The notes under the pieces are model-generated. The model had not been told where the DNA came from. It ran no database searches and saw nothing but the letters and a program-made list of their open reading frames with translations. This document shows positions 57,418-64,000 of a stretch of 64,000 bases of DNA, piece after piece. The DNA lies in the NCBI GenBank assembly GCA_004431415.1, contig QPMI01000637.1:186001-250000 (forward strand). Reading direction: 5' to 3'. The stretch is from Cyanophora paradoxa (Eukaryota; Glaucocystophyceae; Cyanophorales; Cyanophoraceae). Numbering within the stretch: the first letter of the stretch is position 1; each line of letters begins with the position of its first letter. The position numbers were made by a program, and so were the translations under genes.

Positions 57418-57816
57418 TCAAAACGGGAATCTATCATGTTTATGTCTCTCAGTCTTCTCAAATGTGAGGAAATTCATTGTTTTATCGATCTCATCTGCTA
57501 CTGATTGTGTTTTATGCTGAGCTTCTTTACCACAACTGAATATATCAATTGCTAACATGCCTTCATTGGAATAACAATGAGCTGTACAATGGCTTTCATC
57601 TAATAGCAGAACCAAAGCAAAACCAGGAGGTGATAGTTTGCCATCAAATATCTCACAATGTTTATGAACAATCCTAATACCTTGTCTCAATACTGCTTGT
57701 TCAAGGGTTCCCATAATCCAATTACCTAGGAAGCTTACATGTTCATGTCCTGTTGCAATAGCTGATTTAGCCTTGTAATCAAGCATAACATGAAAGCCTC
57801 TGTATTTAGTCTCCAT
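57418..57816 (-). CDS. S-adenosylmethionine decarboxylase, prokaryotic/viral type
   Basis: The 132-residue protein matches the small pyruvoyl-dependent AdoMet decarboxylases (SpeH/SpeD type), which make decarboxylated AdoMet for spermidine synthesis. The signature LDESHCTAH contains the Glu74-Ser75 self-cleavage site, where Ser75 would become the pyruvoyl group. His80 (Ser+5) and Cys95 in IFSCG (Ser+20) fall at the spacings of the proton donor and catalytic Cys in characterised enzymes such as that of Thermotoga. The position of the extra Ser eight residues before the cleavage site is Ala here. Length is normal for the class and unlike the much longer eukaryotic enzyme, so a viral or bacterial origin is likely. 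It is the last gene of the minus-strand cluster and is followed by a hairpin. Confidence 0.85.
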   Translation of the reverse strand: METKYRGFHVMLDYKAKSAIATGHEHVSFLGNWIMGTLEQAVLRQGIRIVHKHCEIFDGKLSPPGFALVLLLDESHCTAHCYSNEGMLAIDIFSCGKEAQHKTQSVADEIDKTMNFLTFEKTERHKHDRFPF

Positions 57817-57845
57817 TAAGAATACCTTAGAAAAATGAATTAATC

Positions 57846-58118
57846 CTAATCGAACCTAATGCAAATATCCCTATATTCCACTGTGATTGATGAAGAAGCC
57901 CTTTTCCTGTAAGCCTGAGAATGTTTTTTGTTGCATTCCCTGCAACCTGATCCCTTCACATGATTAAAGGGATAGGTAAGGATCACCTTATTACACTGCA
58001 AACATCTAACAGATACTTTCTCTTGAGCTTTGATGTAATGTGTCTCACTGTAATCGAATTTATCTTTACCATGAACTGTCATAGCAGCATCAATAAACTT
58101 TTTTGTTTTACTATCCAT
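57846..58118 (-). CDS. Small treble-clef/zinc-ribbon protein, DUF723-like
   Basis: The 90-residue protein has an N-terminal FIDAAMTVHGKDKFDYSETH segment followed by Cys39-x2-Cys42 and Cys59-x2-Cys62. This is the layout of the DUF723-like zinc-binding domain often attached to phage and giant-virus nucleases or found alone. No HNH or GIY-YIG nuclease motif is present. It may bind nucleic acid. A TATATATAG stretch just upstream of its ATG could be a promoter element. The gene lies 29 bp upstream of the AdoMet decarboxylase gene. Confidence 0.7.
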   Translation of the reverse strand: MDSKTKKFIDAAMTVHGKDKFDYSETHYIKAQEKVSVRCLQCNKVILTYPFNHVKGSGCRECNKKHSQAYRKRASSSITVEYRDICIRFD

Positions 58119-58140
58119 ACTCTATATATAACCAATATTC

Positions 58141-58974
58141 TTATGGAGCAGTATCCTGCCCAAAAATGGGGAAATATCGATTTGTGCCATAATACTCAGC
58201 ATAGGTATTCTGCCTTGCAATAAAATCGGTTCTCTCAGCATATAATACACATTTGTATATACCAAACTTGGTGGCTCTCACTAAGAACTGATAATCTTCC
58301 AAACCGAAATTGACTCCATGATAAGCAATACCAAAATTATCATATGGGGTGATCACAACTGCAAAATTAGGAGTTCCACCCTCTACTTGACAAAGAGCAT
58401 AAACATCAGGTGGAATATCAACAACTACCTTATAGTGGTCACCAATCTCAACAAGAGAGTCTACTACTGCTGTTTGTTCATTCACAACAATTGGGAATAT
58501 CTTGATTATATAGGGGGCATTCATGCTGGGGACATAGGTTCGAATTCTTGTATTGGGATCAATGGGATTGGGTTGATCATTCACAAATAAAGGCGCTCCA
58601 ACAGCCCCACCAACCCTAAGACCATCACCAATATAAGCTCCCCCCGATTTGCAGTTAATAGCTCCAGACCTAGATTCAAAAGAATAAGTAGACAGAGGAT
58701 CTCCATAGCTATCTGGGTCTCCATAATGAGCAGAAAAGTTTGCATTGGTAACAAGTAGCTTAGTTGTCTTAACTAATCCATTATTTTTATCACATCTGAG
58801 TTCCTGCAATCTCAGTTTGTGGGTGGAACCAAAGGTGTTCATTGTAGGTTGGACCTCTGTGGATGGGAGACCCTCTACATCATCAAATGTAGCATGCTGC
58901 AGAACATGGTTTGCTGGGGCAGCTAATGATAGCTGTGGTGTAATAATTCGTTCAAGTGGGGGTTGCTCAGCCAT
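58141..58974 (-). CDS. Putative virion protein, paralogue A
   Basis: The 277-residue protein is clearly related to the next gene upstream. Both start with a Pro/Leu-rich segment, then (E/D)V.GL.STE, then RLQELRCDKNNGLVKTTKLL or its equivalent, then VTNANF, then a Gly-rich SGGAYIGDG.RV.G segment. The second half is less conserved but ends in a similar beta-rich pattern containing FGIYK or IGLYT. No catalytic motif or known family is recognised. Position next to the fibre gene and duplication in tandem suggest a structural role such as a capsid, collar or fibre-attachment component, which is an inference. Confidence 0.65.
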   Translation of the reverse strand: MAEQPPLERIITPQLSLAAPANHVLQHATFDDVEGLPSTEVQPTMNTFGSTHKLRLQELRCDKNNGLVKTTKLLVTNANFSAHYGDPDSYGDPLSTYSFESRSGAINCKSGGAYIGDGLRVGGAVGAPLFVNDQPNPIDPNTRIRTYVPSMNAPYIIKIFPIVVNEQTAVVDSLVEIGDHYKVVVDIPPDVYALCQVEGGTPNFAVVITPYDNFGIAYHGVNFGLEDYQFLVRATKFGIYKCVLYAERTDFIARQNTYAEYYGTNRYFPIFGQDTAP

Positions 58975-58997
58975 TTTACATTAAAGGGATATATCTT

Positions 58998-59843
58998 TTA
59001 TGGGGTGGGTTCATCAATCACATCTGGCTCCATGTAAAACCCTGTAACTGAAAGAGTATCAGGAGTTACACCTCTAAGAGCTGATACAGCGGCTATATCT
59101 GTTCTCAAACCGATAAGAGTTATAGTATATAACCCAATATCTGTAACAAACAAGTCAAAGGTGAAATTATTATTATAAACACAGTAGCCATAACCGAAAT
59201 GATTATATCCCTGAACATTGAAATAGTATTTATGACCTACTTGATTGTTGTTGGCTCTACAAAGGGAAAGCATTGCAGATGGAATTGCAAGACCTCTCAG
59301 TACTCTTTTGGTTCCTTCAATTAATTCCGAGTTTTCAAGAGTAACAGTATATCCAATGTAAAATTGAATTAATGGCTGCTGTGCGACAGGAGTATATAAT
59401 CGAATTCGTTGGGGGTCTTCCACATTTTGCTCTAGAGTATCTGGGACATCATTATACGAAATGGAGGATGAGAGTTGACCTGAAACTCTGCAGCCACCCC
59501 CAATAAATGCTCCTCCTGATCTCACAGTAACAGCAGCAGTATTCTTATCGAAATCTAGGGCTTTCAGATCAACACTGTAAGCATCAGGACCTCCATTTGT
59601 AGGCTGGAAGAAGTTTGCATTAGTCACAAGAAGTCGAGTTGTTTTAACCACACCAGAATTCTTATCAGCTCTCAGCTCTTTAACTCGAATAATCGAATTC
59701 TTATCAAAGGAGTTGCCATTGGAATTGGGTCTCTCTGTGGATTCTAAACCACGAACCTCATCATTTACTTCATGCTGGCGAAAATGCATTGCAGGGGATC
59801 CAAGGGAATATATAGGCAGTTGAACTCGATTATATTCACCCAT
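58998..59843 (-). CDS. Putative virion protein, paralogue B
   Basis: The 281-residue protein is the tandem paralogue of the downstream 277-residue protein and shares the block V(R/K)ELRADKNSGVVKTTRLL, VTNANFF and the SGGAFIGGG.RV.G segment. Divergence between the two is high outside these blocks, so the duplication is old. There is no signal peptide or transmembrane segment. It lies between the small 101-residue gene and paralogue A in what looks like a structural-gene run. Confidence 0.65.
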   Translation of the reverse strand: MGEYNRVQLPIYSLGSPAMHFRQHEVNDEVRGLESTERPNSNGNSFDKNSIIRVKELRADKNSGVVKTTRLLVTNANFFQPTNGGPDAYSVDLKALDFDKNTAAVTVRSGGAFIGGGCRVSGQLSSSISYNDVPDTLEQNVEDPQRIRLYTPVAQQPLIQFYIGYTVTLENSELIEGTKRVLRGLAIPSAMLSLCRANNNQVGHKYYFNVQGYNHFGYGYCVYNNNFTFDLFVTDIGLYTITLIGLRTDIAAVSALRGVTPDTLSVTGFYMEPDVIDEPTP

Positions 59844-59882
59844 TGCTTCTTTTACTAAGAAGGAAAGAAAAATAAACTACCA

Positions 59883-60188
59883 TCAAGCCAAAGTGATTAA
59901 ATTCGATCCAAGGGATTGGTAAACAGTTGAAAGAACTTGCAGGTTGGATGTCATTGCTTTAATGTTGTTGTCACACTCAGTGTATTTAGCAACAGGGTCA
60001 CCATATGCAGCTTGAGCAAGGACATTAACCAAGAGGTTTTTATACTCATTTACAACTGGCGAGAGCTTGTTAGTTTGCTGAATCGTTTTTTCAACTGTTT
60101 GTAATGCGTTTACAAGGGTGATTGTATCAAAAGAAAGCGCAACTGGCTCAGTAGAAAAGGTGGTTCCACCAAGAGGATAGGTCGCCAT
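59883..60188 (-). CDS. Small helical protein next to the fibre gene
   Basis: The 101-residue protein begins MATYPLGGTTF and continues with predicted helices rich in Leu, Asn and Gln. The family is not recognised. Its ATG follows the stop of the fibre gene by only three bases, which implies coordinated expression. A role in virion structure or fibre assembly is plausible from position only. Confidence 0.6.
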   Translation of the reverse strand: MATYPLGGTTFSTEPVALSFDTITLVNALQTVEKTIQQTNKLSPVVNEYKNLLVNVLAQAAYGDPVAKYTECDNNIKAMTSNLQVLSTVYQSLGSNLITLA

Positions 60189-60191
60189 TTA

Positions 60192-63100
60192 TTATACTGT
60201 GACATTTTTAATTTGATCTATTTGATCTTGTAGACCCTTGCATTTCTTAGATAATTCTTTAACGGCTTCTATGAGAACTGGAATTAAACCCGTGTATTCG
60301 AGAGCTAAGTAGCCATCATCTTGTTTTGCTCTCACAACTTCTGGTATTACCTGTTGCACATCTTGCGCAATTAAACCTAATCTTGTTCCGTCTTTTTCAC
60401 TTCCGATTCGTTTAAAACTCACTCCTTCCAATTTCTCAATCGCTGAGAGAGCGCCCGTTATCTTTTTAATATCGGTTTTGTATCTTCTATCGCTACCTTG
60501 TCCGAGATAGTTTCTAACCCACATGTAACCGTCGTCATTTATAAATGCTACATGTGTATCTATCGTATTCCTAAACTCTACTACTGTTGTTGTATGACCT
60601 CTAATGTATGTAGTTCCTGCTGAACCGAAATATACTCTTTCATAATCATCACTTGATCTAATCCAATCTCCGGTAGCCCAAGTTGCGCAATCTGGTTTAC
60701 TAAAAACGTTATCCCAACAGATCGTCCCATTTGCTGGTGTGGTTCTTCCTTTTTCTTTTGTCCATCCAACCATACCGATGTAACACCGCCCTTTACTTGC
60801 AACAAATCTTACGTGTGAAAAGTTATCACAAGCAAAGGAAGCCCACGCCAACCCATCGTGATAATCAGAGGTTCCATAATTTGCGATAGCCTGGTAAGTA
60901 TTTACACGCATAATGTGGAACCATCTACCCGATCGATAACCTCCAATATCGAAATATCTACAATTCGTCCAACACAAGTATTGAACGTGACATGTTTTCA
61001 TATTTGCTGGTTTTTCGATTTGCGCCCAATCACCACTTGTCGTATCATCTGAAATACTGCTATAAAATCCATCCACGGGATTATCATAAGAAGCCGTCCA
61101 ACCTGACACCCAAGATCCACTAAATGATAGACCGCCACTACCTGTCCCACTCCAAGTATCAAAGCCTGTAATGTTTCCAACTAAATTCGTTGTTAGTAGA
61201 TTTGGCTTACTATAAATGTTATCCCAAGAAATAAACCCTGTGTGACCACCATAAGAACTACTATTAGCTCGATCATGCGTAAAACCAATTCCCATAATGT
61301 GTACTCTTCCAACTCTCGGATAAATACGGAGGTGAGTAAATCGACCGGCAAGGAAAATTGGGACATTGTTTAACCCGTTGTGGTGACCGTCTGCATTACC
61401 ATCATGTGGCTGATAGTTATTTACTCTTGTAATAAATACTATTGCCCCATTACTACGGACTCCCCAAATCTCAAAGTAACGGCAATTATACCATGGTAAA
61501 TGTGTAAGGTATGCTGTTCCATTCACTAATGCGGTGGGAATTGTATACTGAATCCAAGTTGTTGTAGACACTTCATCTTGACTTTCACTATTATACACAT
61601 GACTACCATAATTATATCCTGGATCCCAAGCTGTTCCATACCCAACCGACCAAGTTCCGCCCGATGAATGATAAGCACCACCCGCTACTGTGTCGTCGAA
61701 ACCGTAAAATTTCGGAATCTCATAACCATTTCTTTTCAATGTTGCAACATCTATGGTTGTTGCACCAATGGTGGTAGCGCTTATTGTCGGAACTGTCAAA
61801 GTGTTGTTTACCCAAAGGTTACCATTGTTATAAGATTTTAAAATTGCTCCATCTGCTGAATTTCTAAATTCAATCGAAACACCATCACTATTTCCATAAC
61901 CTCGAATATATGTCGTATTACCATTTCCAAACCATATTCGCTCTATGTTATCTGTTGATTTTAACCAAGTGTTTGTAATCCATGTTGCCGTTCCTGGAAG
62001 GTCTGTGGCTGAGTAAAATGATGGTTTGCTATATACGTTATCCCAACTTATCATACCATTTGCTGGTGCTGTTCTTCCTACCTCTTTTGTCCATCCAAAC
62101 ATTCCAATATGAACACGTCCTTTTCTCGCAACAACTCTAATATGTGTAAAATTCCCACAAAATACGGAAGTCCATAATAAACTGTCGTGCCAATTTGTAT
62201 CGGCTGTGTTCGATACATTCTGGTAAGTATTCACTCTCATAATATGATTCCATCGACTGTTGCGGTATCCTTGAATATCGAAATATCGCCCATTTGTCCA
62301 ACATAAATACTGAATGTGACACGTTTTCATTCCTGCTGGAACTGTAATTTGCATATAATCGCTACTGGTTGCATCGTCTGTTGTGCTGCTATAAAATCCT
62401 TCTACTGGGTTATCTGTTGTAGGTTTCCATGCTGTTGTCCAAGTTCCGACAAATGCAACACCTGTGCTATTCCAACCACTCACCACATCAAAATCGGAAT
62501 ATTTACCGACAGGATTAAAAGCGATATTATCATAATGCAATAATCCAACATCATTATCAATTGCTCTTTGTCGACTCCAACCGAAAACACCCGTGAAATA
62601 AATTCGACCTTTCACACCTTTTACCAAAATCTTTTTGTAAAAGTCACAATTTATGGAAGTAAATACAATACCCGGATAAGTCCCATCTTGAATTGCGGTA
62701 TTTTGGATGGCTTGATAGTTATTCACACGTCGTAGGAAATGTTGATGTCCATTAACGGTTTCACCGTAGACATCAAAATATCGACAATTAACCCATAGTA
62801 AAAGTTGAATGAAAAACGATTTCATACCCTCTGGGATCGTCCAACGCATCCAACAACCGCTGCTATCTGTGTCATTTTCAGGTGTTGTATAACATCCTGT
62901 TAGTCCCGTTCTTTGTCCTGTCCAATTGATTGTCCAATTATTTGCGCTTCGATCTGTTGAAACAGTATCCAATTGATCAAATTCAAAACCTTTTGGTATT
63001 GTGTTACCACCAAATTGTAGAGTGGTAGCATTCACAGTTCCATTAACAGTTCCACCTGTAAGAGGTAAATAATTCCCAAGAGCTGCTGTCAACTCTGCAT

Positions 63101-63983
63101 CTGTTGCATAACTGCTTAAATCTGCAGAGGTAAGATATCCTTTATTGGTAAGGTAATCATCTGTAACGACACCTGAAAGGGTTGTATTGTGTAAGTTTTT
63201 CGCCGCCATTCTCTGATTGACTTCTAAGGCGCCACCTGATGTCGTTTTAATCCACGCCATCTCACATTTCCCGTGATCATCTGTGGGTTGTCCCGCAACG
63301 GGAAGATAGTTTACAACTTTCTCCCTTGTGAATACTATTTTAGGTCTTGCTCCATCATATGCGCTTTGATCTGTTACATTTACTTGTATCGCTGCTGAAA
63401 AATCCGCTACTTGTCCTATTTCTCCTGGGTGATAATTCGTAACATAGATACTGGGGAAAGTATCATTTACTCCTACATTGAAATCGCCACTATACACTCC
63501 ATTTACAATTGGATCTCTGGGTAATCTTACTGCAAGAGTTCCCACCATTGGAGTGCCTGTTTGACCTGTAAAAGTCCCATTGAGACTAACATAATGATCA
63601 TTCAAATACAATCTTTCAGGTGTATTACTCGATTGGTAAAGTGTGACTCCATTGAAAACATTTCCGATTGCATTTAATTGTGCAAACACTGGTTGTTCAT
63701 CTATTTCATTCCAAGGATGTCTGTGGTTGCAGTTGGTGATCTGGGAATAATCATGACTATGTGGATCAGGTGGAAAGGTTAATGGTGGATTTGTTATATG
63801 CTCCCATAAATGCTCATGGGGACTGGGTGGGAAGGTTAATGGTGGATTTGTTATATGCTCCCATAAATGCTCATGTGCAAAATCTGTTATTTCATCTTTT
63901 GTGTGGGTGTGGTTATCGATCCAACCTAAAACTACATTGGATGTAGGATGATTTGGTAGATTCGCTTCAATATTCACAGTCAA
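60192..63983 (-). CDS. Virion fibre/adhesin with His-x-His repeats, four receptor-type modules and C-terminal S74 chaperone domain
   Basis: The 1263-residue protein opens with HTHTKDEITDF and two direct copies of HEHLWEHITNPPLTFPP, rich in H-x-H motifs like the metal-binding stalks of trimeric phage fibres. The body holds four related modules of about 110-150 residues. Each contains a YF(D/E)I.G.R segment, an R-V-N-(T/N)-Y-Q motif, a (V/I)GRV.I-type segment and a W/YDN(V/I)(Y/F)SKP-type ending. The last 100 residues form an intramolecular chaperone auto-processing (peptidase S74) domain with SDRRYKTDI, GLIAQDVQ and IPVLIEAVKEL. Ser1164 and Lys1169 match the catalytic Ser-Lys used for self-cleavage after trimer assembly. 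The likely role is host-cell attachment. The start at 63983 is 17 bp from the window end, so a longer upstream form cannot be excluded. Confidence 0.88.
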   Translation of the reverse strand: MTVNIEANLPNHPTSNVVLGWIDNHTHTKDEITDFAHEHLWEHITNPPLTFPPSPHEHLWEHITNPPLTFPPDPHSHDYSQITNCNHRHPWNEIDEQPVFAQLNAIGNVFNGVTLYQSSNTPERLYLNDHYVSLNGTFTGQTGTPMVGTLAVRLPRDPIVNGVYSGDFNVGVNDTFPSIYVTNYHPGEIGQVADFSAAIQVNVTDQSAYDGARPKIVFTREKVVNYLPVAGQPTDDHGKCEMAWIKTTSGGALEVNQRMAAKNLHNTTLSGVVTDDYLTNKGYLTSADLSSYATDAELTAALGNYLPLTGGTVNGTVNATTLQFGGNTIPKGFEFDQLDTVSTDRSANNWTINWTGQRTGLTGCYTTPENDTDSSGCWMRWTIPEGMKSFFIQLLLWVNCRYFDVYGETVNGHQHFLRRVNNYQAIQNTAIQDGTYPGIVFTSINCDFYKKILVKGVKGRIYFTGVFGWSRQRAIDNDVGLLHYDNIAFNPVGKYSDFDVVSGWNSTGVAFVGTWTTAWKPTTDNPVEGFYSSTTDDATSSDYMQITVPAGMKTCHIQYLCWTNGRYFDIQGYRNSRWNHIMRVNTYQNVSNTADTNWHDSLLWTSVFCGNFTHIRVVARKGRVHIGMFGWTKEVGRTAPANGMISWDNVYSKPSFYSATDLPGTATWITNTWLKSTDNIERIWFGNGNTTYIRGYGNSDGVSIEFRNSADGAILKSYNNGNLWVNNTLTVPTISATTIGATTIDVATLKRNGYEIPKFYGFDDTVAGGAYHSSGGTWSVGYGTAWDPGYNYGSHVYNSESQDEVSTTTWIQYTIPTALVNGTAYLTHLPWYNCRYFEIWGVRSNGAIVFITRVNNYQPHDGNADGHHNGLNNVPIFLAGRFTHLRIYPRVGRVHIMGIGFTHDRANSSSYGGHTGFISWDNIYSKPNLLTTNLVGNITGFDTWSGTGSGGLSFSGSWVSGWTASYDNPVDGFYSSISDDTTSGDWAQIEKPANMKTCHVQYLCWTNCRYFDIGGYRSGRWFHIMRVNTYQAIANYGTSDYHDGLAWASFACDNFSHVRFVASKGRCYIGMVGWTKEKGRTTPANGTICWDNVFSKPDCATWATGDWIRSSDDYERVYFGSAGTTYIRGHTTTVVEFRNTIDTHVAFINDDGYMWVRNYLGQGSDRRYKTDIKKITGALSAIEKLEGVSFKRIGSEKDGTRLGLIAQDVQQVIPEVVRAKQDDGYLALEYTGLIPVLIEAVKELSKKCKGLQDQIDQIKNVTV
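63765..63880 (-). repeat. 60-bp tandem direct repeat in the fibre gene
   Basis: Two near-perfect copies of a roughly 60-bp unit (GGTGGATTTGTTATATGCTC on the plus strand) encode the duplicated HEHLWEHITNPPLTFPP stalk segment. Near identity at the DNA level shows that the duplication is recent and suggests that fibre length varies by repeat number. Confidence 0.9.
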
Positions 63984-64000
63984 ATAGTCGACTTCTAGAT

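Larger units (their letters stand above)
56328..64000 (-). mobile_element. AT-rich virus-like insertion, left end at 56328, continuing past the window
   Basis: At 56328 composition drops abruptly from GC-rich to strongly AT-rich, coinciding with the outer end of a 29-bp inverted repeat. All six supported genes are intron-free, on the minus strand and separated by only a few to a few dozen bases. Three are virus-associated in type: an S74-domain fibre, a DUF723-like treble-clef protein and a prokaryotic-type AdoMet decarboxylase. This gene style fits a DNA virus such as a polinton-like virus or a nucleocytoplasmic large DNA virus. No capsid, packaging ATPase, polymerase or integrase gene is in view, so the class is open. 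A chimeric assembly join is an alternative. Confidence 0.7.

Noticed and set aside
57846-58118. Homing endonuclease
   Set aside because: The protein has only the zinc-binding domain. No HNH, GIY-YIG or LAGLIDADG motif is present.
58141-59843. Major capsid proteins
   Set aside because: Size (about 280 residues) and motifs do not match the double jelly-roll capsid proteins of NCLDV or polinton-like viruses. Called only virion-like.

Overview
The window looks like nuclear DNA of a GC-rich, intron-rich unicellular eukaryote, most plausibly a microalga such as a haptophyte or pelagophyte-like stramenopile. The exact lineage cannot be fixed from sequence alone. Host genes are split by many short introns, mostly starting GTGCG or GTCCG and ending GCAG, with some GC-AG introns. 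From about 56.33 kb to the right edge the composition switches to AT-rich, intron-free, tightly packed genes on the minus strand. These include a fibre with an S74 chaperone domain, paired virion-like paralogues and a viral-type AdoMet decarboxylase. I read this block as an integrated DNA virus or virus-like element, or less likely as an assembly chimera with one.

Layout. (1) 0.66-30.2 kb, plus strand: a giant multi-exon gene for a secreted-then-anchored surface glycoprotein. It has a signal peptide exon, dozens of modules of a two-cysteine 'C..RR..(V/L)G..C..SPPLLPSDF' type, a 1.63-kb three-copy tandem expansion, a REJ-like region, one transmembrane helix and a short basic tail. (2) 30.2-36.8 kb: intergenic DNA with short repeats and a decayed non-LTR (LINE) retrotransposon, recognisable by a reverse transcriptase with GVRQGGPLSP and FADD boxes and a zf-RVT-like C-terminus. 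(3) 36.8-53.8 kb: two divergently transcribed paralogues separated by only about 116 bp. Both encode ankyrin repeats, two tandem TIR domains, a coiled coil and a C-terminal CaaX prenylation box (CSIS on the minus strand, CLIM on the plus strand). (4) 54.4-56.1 kb, minus strand: a two-exon proline-rich, coiled-coil protein of unknown function. (5) 56.3-64 kb: the viral block. It opens with a 29-bp perfect inverted repeat exactly at the composition boundary, followed by about 0.8 kb of hairpin-bearing AT-rich DNA and six minus-strand genes.

The ankyrin-TIR-TIR-CaaX pair is the strongest candidate for an undescribed system: a prenyl-anchored TIR signalling or immune-like gene pair in a protist. 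One partner keeps the TIR catalytic-position glutamate and the other has lost it. Exon joins were checked by hand for phase over much of both genes; no expression data or database searches were available. In the viral block, the fibre, the small 101-residue protein and the two structural-like paralogues look like one virion module. The AdoMet decarboxylase suggests viral manipulation of polyamine synthesis.
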